Shown here piece after piece: positions 53,304 through 63,827 of a DNA stretch of 64,000 bases. The notes beneath the pieces were generated by a model. It had not been told where the DNA came from, did no database searches, and was given only the letters and a program-made list of their open reading frames with translations. The number at the start of each line of letters is the position of its first letter. The first letter of the stretch is position 1. Source of the DNA: Halichondria panicea (taxonomy: Eukaryota; Porifera; Demospongiae; Suberitida; Halichondriidae); the NCBI RefSeq assembly GCF_963675165.1, contig NC_087391.1, forward strand, positions 1,197,001 through 1,261,000, written 5' to 3'. The translations under genes were made by a program, and so were the position numbers.

Positions 53304-56300
53304 AATTGCGCCACAAGTGCTTGCTGACAAACAACACACGCAAGCTTGCTCACATTACGTATGTTCAAAGAACTAAACTCAAGATAATTAATTGTTGTAA
53401 TACCTGGCTCCTCCCATATAGAATCCACGCTGGGGTTTGGGCGGAGGGTCATCCTCTTCTACCGGGGGGGGAGGTGGTTTCTTGGAGGAGGTATCGTCCC
53501 ATTCCACTAGTAGACGACAGATACGCCGAATCTGAGACATCTGTGTAGGACAGTAGAGTCATAAAAACAAGAACAGCTGTACCTTATACATGCACATAAT
53601 GTTTATCTACGGCACTCTGCTTAAATTAACTATTCCTAACACCAACATCATGCACTCCTGCTAACATCAATCCACTGCACTCAATCTAGACCAGTGCTGT
53701 AACTATATAAGACAAATGTGTATATAGTGCATTCGATACTAAGTTTAGATCTCACATTCAGTAATACTAAGGTAACATGGCTAGTACATACATGCATACA
53801 GGTACATGTATACAGGGGCACATAATTTCTATTTTGCCCAAACTTAGCTACGTTGTATTTGCTAGTCAGACGTACTTTCACTAGTCTCTTCTGAGCCTTT
53901 TGTAACTTGAGAGGGTCGACTGATGAGTCCTGGGAGAGGATGTCCATGTCCGAGACCCTGCCCTTATCCAGAGACCGCCCCCCATACAAACTGGCGGCCA
54001 GTGCCCTCCATTGAGAGGCCAGTGGGGCCTGCATCTGGGCCATGTAGTCGTGGATCAATTCACCTAGATCAGGCCCACCAGAGTCTGTGCGTGTGTGCGT
54101 GCGTGTGTGTGTGTGTGTATGCGCGGGTGTGTGTGTGTATGCGTGTGTTTGCGTGTGTGTACGTGTGCAAGAGCAGTTACCACGGCGTCTGTTCACCTTT
54201 GCATGTAATTGTAAGCATACTTAAAGCATTAGTTAAGACCTATACTTTCAGCTGCCTCCTATCACTGAAATTAGACCTTCCAAACTCAAGTCATTACACA
54301 TGTATCTTACATAAGCATGCACACACACAGTACACGACAGTCACACCTTTAAGAGAGCAAGTGACAGTGTTAAATGTGTGTGCAGTGGGTGGGTATACTC
54401 ACTTGGTTTAGTGAGGGTCTCTATGAGAGGAGTGACCAGTGCACTGCGGCAGGCCTGACCTATACACTGACGCGACTGAGCGGTGTGAAGGAAGCTATCT
54501 CCAAACATCTGCTCGTACAGGATGACAGCGCTCAGTCTGAGGGGGGGGGGAGGGGGGGTGATCAGAATGTTATGTACAAGAAATAAGGTGGGAAAAAGAC
54601 CAACAGAACACTTTTTTATGAGGCGAATTTGGGGTGCACAATCAACACTCTATATAAGGCCAACTACGCTATTTTACAACGCTACAGTACTTATACTTGT
54701 ATGTACGTCGTACTAGAAAACCACTTCCATGTACATGTTTGTACTTTTTTTTACTTTACACACAGTCAGTGCTAAGAGACTACACAAGCACTACAACCTC
54801 CACACAATCCACCTACAATACAACTCTTCACTGTCAGCAACCTCATTGACACTATATTTAACAGCACTACAGAATACTTTAACATTGAGAACTCCACACA
54901 TATGCACGTGTACATGTACAATATATGTATCAGTAGGAACCATTTGTATTACTAACTAGACGTACTTATCGAACAGCTCCAGAGGACCAAGGTTGGAGCG
55001 CAGCCATGTCTGCAGTTGTATCTGATAGAAGAGCTTGCTGCGAGCTGAGAAGATGTCTCCAAACAGTGGCCATAGAGAGGTGGTGGTGGCCTGACACTTG
55101 ATGCCATGGATACGACAGTCGACTCCGCCCAACTGGCACCTCTTGATACGAACGATAACCACAGCGTAGAACTTCTTGGCATTGGTCACTATCTCGTAGC
55201 TACCATTGAAGGTGGCAGGAATGTAAACCTGGGGGAGAGAGAGGCATCAGATAATCACTCAGTCTATACCTACTGTACATATCAATGGAGGTATACTGGA
55301 CATGCACATTGTATGCATGTACATGTAGGTCAAGTGGAAATAATTGCAGTAACACATGTAGTTTGAAACACTATGTCTCTGGATATCACCAGTTTACACA
55401 TGTACACCAGTAATGGAGATAAGCCAGTTCTGATTAGAGGAAGGGTCACATCACACACACCCCAGCCCTAAGTACTAACAGCCCTCGGCACTCACGTTGC
55501 TGATCTCCTGGGCATTGTCGGCCGTGGGCCCGCCGTGAACTGACACCCTCTGAGGCATGAAGTTAGGGGACTCAGAAGTCACCCCCATGTACATCTTCCT
55601 GCAAAGTCAAGGCAAGCAATTAAACGTTGCTTTTCATAAAAACTACATGTGCCAATGTAGAATTTCCTCTGTATGGTCATAGTGGACCAATTTAGCATGC
55701 CTCTACTGTAGGTATGGGGTACGTGTACTCTCCATATAGAGTAAGTGAAAACTGTGCTATCGAACAAGCCATACCACCCCTTCCTCTCCAACAGTGACCC
55801 CTTCATACTATCAAGCGCGCACGCGCACGCACACGCACGCACACGCACACTTGATACTAAACACACATGACCTACTTGATGATGAGCCCCTGCTTCATGT
55901 GGAAGCGTATCCAGTGCGTCCCTGACCGACCAGTACTCTCCCAGGAGGTGCTTGGGTTATCGTCCACTAGATTCTCCTTGTGTTGGGAGTTGCTACTCAC
56001 CTCCAGTGCCTCCCACCACTGTTCTTGGAGGGCACTCACCGCACCACCTGTCACGTGACATTCAAGTAATTGTCATGTGATCATAAATAAAAGCACAGAC
56101 AATAACTGCACGATCATCGTACAATTCAGCTCTTTGTAACTATGCATAATGTGATAATGCAAAAGGACCAATAAGTACAATGAGTGATTTGTCACAAACA
56201 ATAGGACGTTACCTGATCCAGCTGAGAGATATTTGATAAATGCCGAGAACCGGGGGAGGTTGACAGGCTCTGCCTCTCGTCTGGCGTCCTCGATAGCGGC

Positions 56301-59300
56301 CAGGAACAGCTGCAGGACTCCTGAGAATATGATCCGTAAGATCTTCTGATGGAGAGCAGCTCGTGATGATTCCTCACTCTCGCATAAGTCAGTCAACCGT
56401 GATATCGTCTCTCCCACCTGGGGGGGGGGGGTGAGTGACACAAATAAATTAGTAAAAAATTTTTGCGTTTTACGATGGGTACATGTACAAAGGTACTACG
56501 GTAAGGACAGCTTACGAGCAATACAGCAGAGAAGGCCTAATATAAACAACCCAAGCTAAAAGAAAAGGCACTTTTGGAGGTCTAGCCACCCCTAGAAGGC
56601 ATTGGCACCCATGTCATGATACAGCACTACAATATACTTGACAGTTGTATAAGAGAGCTTTAGTTTAATCTCCACTCACAGTATCGTCCTGGAACAAGAG
56701 CTTTGCGTTCTTGAGGGGAGTGATAATATTCTCTGCTGCCATGACAGCCAGGTGGTCAGGGTCCTTGGACAGCCTCTCCAGCGCCCTCAGGCACACAGTG
56801 TGTTTCTGTGTATGCGTGTGGTGTGAAGGGGAGGACAGCGTGAGTGATTGAAAGGGACTTCAGCACACATTCGATTAAATTAAGCACCAACAAAATGGGT
56901 CCTTTGAACAATAGGTAGAGTTCAGTTCATTATAGGTCTTTAGTTTCTTTGGGTTAGTTATACGAGGGTCCAGTTTGAAACGCTCAATTGTGCACAGAAA
57001 TCACAACCAGCTGTCATGGATGAGTGGCTAGCTACAGAAAGAACAGCTCTTACACACCTGTCTGTCAGAGGAGTAGCTGGAGAGGATGTTGACGATTGCC
57101 CTGAGGCCACCCTGCAGCACCACCTCAGCAGCTGCATCCTCACTGAACTCCATCAGGGAGCAGATAATCCTGCAGAGAAACATAGTCTGTAACTACGCAC
57201 ATGCACTAAGTTTCTGATCTCACAGTTAAGCTGCATTGTATCCCACCAATAATTCAAGAGTAGAATCAATAAACTTTCTATAAATTCAGGGCTGCGATTC
57301 ATGTATGTTAGTAATATCCTATCCCACGGACTATCGCCTACTGTAGGTACCCTATACAGGACACACCCACTTACGAGAGGGCATGCTCGACAAACTGGTC
57401 ATTAGTGTTGACTTCGAGTGCTTGACAGAGGTAGTAGACTCCATGGTGACGAAGGAACAGCGACACAAACACAGGAGTGAGGTCAAAGTACTTGGCCTTA
57501 CAGAACGGGGTGTTGCTGTTGAAGAGGCAAATCAACTTAACGAGAGGGTTTTTCCCCTTAATGTCCCCCACGTGACGTAGTGTCTTGACCACCGAGATGA
57601 CCTCCCTGGTTGTCGTAGTGACCTCATCGTCTATAAAGTGGGTGGGGGGAGAATGATTGTCAGTATATACGTACATTGTATGTAAATGAGGTACAGTACT
57701 CACTGTATAAACAAACACATAATAAATTATTGTGAATCACACATATAATTTCCAGCATGAGAGATCAATTTACATCAGGGTACAGTACATACAATTGCAG
57801 GCAGGCATTGCAACTGTTATAGCACATGTACAGTTTAACCAGAGATAAAGTAAGGAAAGGGATTGGCAACGGTCGAAAAAATGTGACTATCCTTGATGCG
57901 CTACGTCATCGACTTTTTTTCATCTTTTGTAGCCTCCATTTATAGCTAAAAGTAAAAAAACATGCTCAAGAAAATCAAAATCACGAATTTATGCAGCCTA
58001 GTTGATCAACAGAGACACAACAAAACAAGATATGCAGGTAAAACATCATAGGCTTACAGCAGTGCTTCTTAAAAGGGGCACAAACTAATATAACACTTTC
58101 TCGTCTTTTACAGCCTCCATTTTAGCATTTTTGGTAAAAAACATACAAAAGAGATTTAACCAAGGAAATGTATGCAGGCCAGTTCGTCAACATAGACACA
58201 AATAAGCAGGATCTGTAGGCAAAACATCATTTGGCTACGGCAGTGCTTCTTAAAAGGGGGCACAGACCAATAATAACTAGTTTTCAAGCTCTAGAGCACC
58301 ACAATCAATTCTTCCACACTTGGACTTCACTTTAAATAAAGCACAGGACACGTGTAGCCTTACTATACGCAATTCTAAAGTCTCATGAGACTAATAACTA
58401 ACTAAAAGTAATATTACTTCGTTTCGCGGGCGTTGTGCCGGGAAATAATGCGCATCAAGGATGGTTGAGAGGAAGTCAATATGAAATCAATGTGAAATGA
58501 TCACGTGAGTTACTCCCGTTGCCAATCCCTCTATTACTCTATCTCTGGTTTAACAGACTGCCTTCCTTTCCTTACCCTGGTCTTTGCTGCTCTCCAATAG
58601 TGACCTAATCTCTGAGCCTGGTAGGGAGCTGCTGATCTTAGCCACAAGGTCCCTTTTCCCGGGAAATGACGGGAGATCAGTAAACACTGCCTTGAGCAGC
58701 TCTGGCACGCCCCACTCTTGGAACCGTGCAACCACGTCCTTTTCTCCTAGGACCAGCGTGAGAGTGATTAACCCTCCACACACAGTGGATAGGGACGTCC
58801 TGCGGGTGGGTGGGTGAGTAGAGGGTTAATTCTTAGGCCAAAATACTCACAAAAGGTACAGTACATGCAATTAAACAAGCTCATCCAAATATCACACTCT
58901 CAATTAACCCTGAAGGTGTCACTATAGACACACCCACCTTAACTGAGTCCGGGGCATGTGTGTGTGGAAGTAGTCCACAACGCATTTCATCCCTGTCACA
59001 AATGCCTTGAGGCCGGGCTCATCAGACACGGCCGATAGACTGACAAGCATCGTGACTATCACACTCCGGGTGCCAGACGAGACAATCTGCGGGACAGCCT
59101 CTTTCAGGGATTTATCCAGGTGTACGTACTCTAGGGCAACGCCATAACCACCAACGAGCTTGAAGATACACTCGATACCAGTCATTTGAAGTGAGAATGA
59201 TCTTGGTGAGATTAGCATCAGTTTGAGGACAAACGAGAGAATACCATTCACACACATTTCCTGTCTTTCGCCGTCACTTTGTAACATGTCACACGCACTC

Positions 59301-60766
59301 TTGACGACCTTTATACTTTGCAGAGCAATTTGGCAATTTTTAGGAGCCTTTGCCAAAACCTTCTCGATTGTCACTTTCGTAGAGAGCAGTTTCTTCATCG
59401 TTCCGTCCTGTGAGTGCTCAAGAAATCGCAGCTGCATTATAGCGTCGGGGAATTCCCTTCGACCACGAAGAGTCATCAAACCACCCAACGGATGATTTTC
59501 TAGTTCAATATATGCCGGGACATGACCGTGTTCTTCTTCGTGATAGGGATCTGGAAAAGGTGCTTCTTTTCGGAAGTTTCCTTCTAACTCTTCGTCGAGA
59601 TTAATTTCTCCGGTGGCTGCTGGTATCTTGTCGGTCTCGTTCGTGTAGATTTCACGAAACTGAGTTTTCTCTCTGATTGTGAGGGGCTCATGTGAGAGGT
59701 GCGGGTGAGTGGACTCCAGTAGTTCTAAAACCTTGGCAACTTGACCATAGTCTGGAGAGTAGTTGATCAGATCTTCAAATCTCTGTGAAAAAAACGAGTT
59801 AATTGTAGGACACTTCTAAAGTAGTACATGCACACAAATGAATACACACACGTACACGAAACGTACTGTAGGTTACTGTACGGAAATCAAAACAAGGAAG
59901 ACCATAGTGCAGTACTTAAAGTGCTTAAAACGTGTACACATGCTTCTAGTATTGAGGAATAGGTAGTTGCTCCGAGTGTTCTAATATAGCTGTAACCTCG
60001 TTCCCAGGCTGTTTTTTCTCTAGTGGAATACTAGGCCACAAAATTTCCGTTCTATTAAAAAATCTGCTGGGGACGAGGCTAACTACCGTATAGCGGGTAT
60101 ATTTCGAGGGTATAAATTTTCGCGGATGGACCTCTACAAAGGATTTCACGGATTTTAATTACGTGGTCTGAGTTCCAGCCTTTTGGCGCATGCGCACATC
60201 AACATGCAGCTGTACCTCCACACCGTTAGCCTCGAATCCAGCCCTAGCCTGTATGAATCGGTGAGGCACTATGTCCTCCACCTCTAGCAGAAGGTTTGCT
60301 GTGCAGGCCATGGTCAGGGGATACCACCAGTACAAAACAATCTGGGCTATACCGGCGTCCTTGTCTCTTGATTCCTTTTTTCATTCCTCTTATTGTCGAT
60401 AGGTGTGGTCAATAATACTGAAAACCCCTACTATTCAATAAGATATAAATGTTCGCGGTACAGACTCAATCCGTGAAAACCACAAACATTTATACCCTCG
60501 AAATATACCTGCTATACGGTACTCACAAACCAGGCAGCTGGTACACACCTTGAGGTTCTTGTCCCCCAGTGTCACCATCACTTCTCCCACCAGCTCAACA
60601 GCGTGGAACTTCAACAGACAGAGCACCTCCCACCAAAAAGGACGCTCTACCTTCTCAGTTGACCTTTGTGGCCCCTGTTGACTCCACCCACTGGGGGGAG
60701 CCAGTGTTCTCATCACGTACGGCCGAGATTTGTCTGCTTTCGAAGAGGAGGGTGCCCCGGGTTCAC
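39867..60766 (-). CDS. CUL9: CUL9 (PARC)-type cullin-RBR E3 ubiquitin ligase, 5' end unresolved
   Basis: Minus-strand exons: 60549-60766, 60216-60341, 58938-59782, 58576-58799, 57375-57630, 57058-57169, 56680-56805, 56213-56417, 55876-56047, 55496-55598, 54966-55228, 54403-54536, 53876-54084, 53404-53540, 52961-53102, 51451-51630, 51078-51253, 50624-50840, 46764-46941, 46475-46620, 45053-45321, 44509-44686, 43545-44297, 43087-43230, 42636-42800, 41941-42104, 41647-41737, 41303-41488, 40988-41102, 40614-40750, 40335-40396, 39867-40050. Phases close over 2204 codons. Order: ARM-like helices (exons 3-8), DOC domain (9-11, IKRCQLGGVDCRIHG), cullin (12-22), neddylation site IVRILK (Lys at 44548-44550), RING1 (CPVC...), IBR, catalytic RING2 (KNEGCLHMKC, KCGHDFCWKC), Ariadne-like helices, acidic tail. 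CUL9 joins cullin and RBR chemistry in one chain. Met and the CPH part expected upstream are not seen before 62.2 kb. Confidence 0.93.
40399..40446 (+). repeat. GT microsatellite at CUL9 exon 31 acceptor
   Basis: (GT)n on the + strand reads as (CA)nG into CUL9 exon 31 on the minus strand (exon starts 40396). Confidence 0.85.
42317..42590. mobile_element. Foldback MITE in CUL9 intron
   Basis: Inverted repeats of about 40 bp (CAAGAGTAGATAAGAGTAAG and complement) have CA...TG ends. It lies between CUL9 exons 25 and 26. Confidence 0.8.
43338..43399 (+). repeat. GT microsatellite
   Basis: About 60 bp of (GT)n in the CUL9 intron between exons 23 and 24. Confidence 0.9.
45275..45940 (-). repeat. 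Tandem array duplicating the CUL9 exon 21 acceptor
   Basis: About eight units of roughly 75-100 bp each carry the exon's first ~45 bp (minus strand ACCCACACTGTGCCCTCCCT...) with its upstream CCCCAG acceptor. Units lie near 45281, 45375, 45450, 45531, 45606, 45697, 45779 and 45868, and a ninth partial one at 46358. The exon used in the model is the one furthest downstream in transcription (45053-45321). Confidence 0.88.
45945..46355. mobile_element. Foldback element inserted in the tandem array
   Basis: The ends CTGTATTTACTTGATTAAAC and GTTTAATCAAGTAAGTACGA are inverted. TA flanks both sides, and removing the element restores the array unit sequence (GTAGGTATGTAAG). Confidence 0.8.
47165..47373. 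mobile_element. TACCGTA-ended MITE inside a duplicated CUL9 splice junction
   Basis: Inverted repeats TACCGTATTACTAGAAT... of about 24 bp. It interrupts a second copy of the CUL9 exon 18 donor region (47120-47164 plus 47374-47402). Confidence 0.8.
47426..50594. mobile_element. TIR-bounded 3.2-kb segment carrying a 7TM gene
   Basis: The left end 'TACCGTACTCCACCGAAATT' (continuing ACGCCCACC) and the right end complement 'TACCGTACTGTACCGAGATT' (continuing ACGCCCAC) are inverted. Inside, a 57-bp direct repeat starting GAAAGCACCGC lies at 47567-47623 and 50068-50124, and the gene at 47962-49720 lies between. The outside flanks, when joined, recreate a tandem copy of the CUL9 exon 18 junction. No transposase is seen. 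Treating it as one mobile unit is an inference. Confidence 0.55.
47962..49720 (-). CDS. Orphan 7TM protein with repeat tail, nested in a CUL9 intron
   Basis: Two clear minus-strand exons end the gene: one running down to 49363 (open to at least 49720) and 49302-47962, joined across a 60-bp intron (donor GTAAGT, acceptor TTTACAG) in phase. The extracellular part has several N-glycosylation sites and cysteines. Seven hydrophobic helices follow in the 447 residues of the last exon, with a cysteine-rich loop (CLDCYYINCLC) between helices 3 and 4. The tail has five 11-residue repeats (TPQEIVSQGSEN, degenerating to TPQEDVIQRSGH), encoded by 33-bp repeats at about 48012-48208. I do not recognise the family; it is unrelated to the receptors at 0-19 kb. 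The 5' end is unresolved: a signal-peptide-like frame starts at 49814 (MQSVSLVEALL), but no splice joins it in phase. Confidence 0.75.
51762..51919. mobile_element. CAGGGCTGCA-ended foldback MITE
   Basis: CAGGGCTGCAT and ATGCAGCCCTG form the ends, enclosing long G and C homopolymers that also pair. It is in a CUL9 intron, with ends typical of hAT-type MITEs. Confidence 0.7.
52140..52918. mobile_element. Foldback element with a second one nested inside
   Basis: The outer ends 'TAGAAACTGGATTATTAGCG' and 'CGCTAATAATTCAGTTTCTA' are inverted. The element at 52492-52716 lies within. It occupies most of the CUL9 intron between exons 15 and 16. Confidence 0.65.
52492..52716. mobile_element. TACCGTATAGCG foldback MITE
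   Basis: TACCGTATAGCGCGAAATTT and AAATTTCGCGCTATACGGTA-like ends pair, with inner TTTTCGTGG/CCACGAAA pairs. About 225 bp. Confidence 0.8.
53247..53320 (-). tRNA. tRNA-Asn (GTT)
   Basis: A 74-nt cloverleaf on the minus strand: acceptor GCACTTG/CAGGTGC (one G-T pair), D-arm GCGCAATTGGTTAGCGC (also the A box), anticodon loop CTGTTAA giving GUU, T-arm GCTGG-TTCAAGC-CCAGC (B box GGTTCAAGCC), discriminator G. TTTT follows 4 bases after the 3' end as a Pol III terminator (AAAA at 53239-53242 on +). There is no intron. It lies inside the CUL9 intron between exons 14 and 15, on the same strand. Confidence 0.95.
57834..58554. mobile_element. TIR element Z with internal tandem duplication
   Basis: Terminal repeats run GTTTAACCAGAGATAAAG... 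to ...CTCTGGTTTAAC, about 38 bp. Inside, a ~160-bp unit containing GCAGTGCTTCTTAAAAGGGG is present twice (about 57905-58090 and 58110-58275). The right end is only 21 bp from the CUL9 exon 4 donor (exon ends 58576). Confidence 0.75.
59991..60082. repeat. Small foldback
   Basis: AACCTCGTTCCCAG pairs with CTGGGGACGAGGCTAAC around a ~60-bp loop. It adjoins the element at 60086-60522. Confidence 0.6.
60086..60522. mobile_element. TACCGTATAGCG foldback spanning a CUL9 exon
   Basis: The left end TACCGTATAGCGGGTATATT and the right end AATATACCTGCTATACGGTA are inverted, with inner pairs. CUL9 exon 2 (60216-60341) lies between these arms. Two separate insertions of one family on either side of the exon, or one element that captured the exon, would both fit. 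Confidence 0.6.
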
Positions 60767-62202
60767 CTGAACAAATAGAACAGATTGTATCATTAATTTT
60801 CCCACAAAAACATTTGTAATGTGTAGGATGGGCCAGGGGTACCAAAAAGCGTGAACAAGAGAGCGGGATTACATCGTGAGTTACAGATCAATCCGTCACA
60901 ATGTCATAAACGTGTACATTAATTAACACAACATGATGATGACATCTGAAAGGCTACAGCACAAGTATAGGATGTATACCACACCTAAGAGAAAGAATGC
61001 ACCCATATATCCTCTGCTACTATGGTTACTCCGAGGCGTATGAAATCATGGTAGTGGAGGATATATGGGGTGCATATCCTCCAAGTAGGTGTGGCATATC
61101 TGACTTATACCACGTGACCGCAGCACTATAAAAGGACCTCCCCCTAGCAACAATTTAATCCACGATGCAGACTGCAAAAAGAACAAGACTATGCCAGATT
61201 TTGCAGCCGTTAAGAGTTAGTTGAGCAACGTGTCGACTCCTATAGATACTCAAGAGCTTGTCCAAGCGTTTACCATTCGACGTCTCTTATTGGAGTTGCA
61301 ATCTTTTCTTGAACCACGCCCATGGACCCATGGAAGCTTAGCCATCTTGTTGGAGAGCAGCTACCGTGTTTCTACCGTCACTTTGAGTCTTAGTACCGTC
61401 AAGCATGGCTCTTTTCTCTTTGCTTTCTTTCTTGAACAAATGAAAAAACAACAACTTGAACTAAAGTCTTATTTCTTTGTCTTTGAGCCATTTTCTTTCT
61501 CTTAAACTCGTCTTCAACTAGGAGAAACTCAATTTTGTTGCTACGCATCCTTCTGGTTGACAAAGCAACCGCAGGTCGCGCATGCACAGATTCAACCCGC
61601 AATAAATGCATTATCCCATGGATACTGATGATTATCACTCGTCCGTGCCTAGTAACTGTCACTCAGGCACTCGTGCAGTTACTGGCACAGACTCGTGATA
61701 ATCTTCAGTATCCATAGGATAATATCATAGTAGTGTAAACGAATATTAATGTGGCAGGAACAAAACTCTAAACTTTCAAAAAATCAACGCTATTAGACCA
61801 ACGGAACTAAAGTTACGCTCAGGCATTAGATCAGTGCAGGTGTGTGTGATAAGTAGTTGATTCATTTCTGTATTTTATGATCACACAATGATGTAACAAT
61901 GCTCATATTACGCTAATAGTAAAGACACACTAAAAGCACTTAATGGGACAATCACAACAACCTGTCAATACTGGTGGGGTGGTGGTCGGTACTAACTACC
62001 TCTGGACAAAAAAATAACACACCTCTTATACAGATGAGTGTGTTTCATACAGGATTTAACTGGCAATTAAATTGAAACCCTAATCTTAACACTATGATGA
62101 TAAAGCACTTCTACTACAAACATTCGTGGTTAGTGTTGTCACATGACTAGTGTACGACATAACAGAAAGGTCAACACATGCTACGCCTCAGGCCGGCTCA
62201 AC
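60767..62202. other. Divergent intergenic region, CUL9 and Notch-ligand-like gene
   Basis: No exon was identified. A foldback lies at about 60980-61090 (CCACACCTAAG / TAGGTGTGG arms with TATATCC inner pairs). Nested hairpins lie at about 61597-61729 (ATTATCCCATGGATACTGA / TCAGTATCCATAGGATAAT). The 95-codon frame at 61221 has no recognisable domain. Confidence 0.5.
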
Positions 62203-63827
62203 ATGAAGGCTAAGATTGTACTACTTTGGAGTTTGGCAGTCTGTGTGTGTACTATTTCCACATCAGTGAGTTATGAGTAACATAGTAATGTAGAGTATTA
62301 TTTATTTGCGTACTGAACTAGAAGGCCACTAGCTACATACACCAACTATTATCACTACAGGTGGAAGGTGAGTTCATACTGACAGTCAACTTGGTCAACT
62401 ACACCAACCCAACCGGACTGTGTGCTGAATGTGAGAGACCGCTGAATACAGGCTATCCTACAAACACAATACCAGTGTGTTGTGATGAACAACCATTCAA
62501 ATCTGGCAACTGTGACAACACAGGAGAGGGGAGATGTGACACAAGGTTCCGTTGGACCATCAGACGATTCGGTGCATCACTAGAGACAAAACCCAGCATG
62601 GGATACTTCTTCACAGACTGTACAATGTCCCCCAGCACTTGCCCATTCAGTGAAATGAGCACAACATTCGGTCAAGGTTCAACAGCACTACTAGGAGTAA
62701 CACCCAATCCTCTACCTGTTTCAAGCTTATTCTGGACAGTAAGTTAATGTTCAATTCACCTACTATTATACTAATTGTGTTATAATATATACAGGGACGA
62801 ATACAGTTCTTCATAGAAGCCATGGACAGTAGACTCCCGAACATAATAGACAGTCTGTTGATTGACCTGGACAACCTCCAACTTGGAGCAGACTTCACAG
62901 AGGAGATGACATTCACTGGATTCCACAACATATCTAACATGACCATGAGATTCAGAGTCGAGTGCTCTCCTGGTTTCTGTGGACCTGACTGTAACACAAC
63001 ACCTCAGACCAATCCACGAGTGGCGACATGTCAAGCTGATGGCACTCTAACATGTACTGATAATCGATTTGAGCTTTCACCTCTTGTAGCCTGCAACGAC
63101 TGCCTCTATAATCTGGATATTACTACTGGCTGCTCCACTTGTGTACAGACCAACTATGACCCAGCCACCAATTGTACAGCCTGTCTTCCTGGATACGATA
63201 TTGACCAAAGCTGCTCAACATGTATCAATACAAACTATGATCCTGATACAAATTGCTCTACATGCATTATAGGTACAAGATATGATCCATTGACCAACTG
63301 TGCATCATGTTTGGACACAAACTTCAATCCTCTCAATGGTTGTACATCATGCTTGTTGGAACGCTACGACCTACAGACAAACTGCATCCAGTGCCTACCA
63401 GGCAGGGACATCACCTTAGACTGTACTAGTTGCCTACCCAACAGAGATCCCTCTACCAACTGCATCCAGTGCCTACCAGGCTGGGACATCACCTCAGACT
63501 GTACTAGTTGCCTAACCAACAGAGACCCAGTCACCAACTGCTCCCTCTGCCTACAACCAGACAGGTTCACTGATACAGACTGCAGTGTGTGTGCTCTACC
63601 AGGAGGGGACCCAGCAACACTCTGTCAAACATGCTTGGCCACTAACTTTGACCCTAACACAAATTGCTCTCAGTGCATAGGTAATCGTGATCATGGCTCC
63701 AGCTGCTCCACTTGTCTGCCTGGATATGATAGTAACCGTGACTGTGCAGTGTGTCTATCTGGACGAAACATATCCACAAAATGTACCACCTGTCTGTCTG
63801 GATTCACTGGCAGTAACTGTGAACCTG
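62203..63827 (+). CDS. DSL/Delta-like Notch ligand-type protein, 5' part
   Basis: Exons 62203-62265, 62361-62738 and 62795-63827 join in phase. The third ends in a GTGAGT donor in phase 1, so the gene continues past the window. The 491 residues seen start with a signal peptide (MKAKIVLLWSLAVCVC). Residues ~22-195 follow the plan of the Notch-ligand N-terminal (MNNL) domain: GEFILTVNLVNYTNPTG, CCD, RFRWTIRRFG, ALLGVTPNPL, GRIQFFIEAMDS. A DSL-like block at ~202-235 reads FRVECSPGFCGPDCN. Instead of EGF repeats, about 18 short CxxC units follow (~247-480), of the kind YDPxTNCTxCLPG. An EGF-like end (GFTGSNCEPG) comes just before the intron. Assignment to the DSL family is from recalled domain order, not alignment. 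Confidence 0.75.

Noticed and set aside
61221-61505. 95-codon frame between CUL9 and the Notch-ligand-like gene
   Set aside because: It has no domain or splice context and lies among hairpins.
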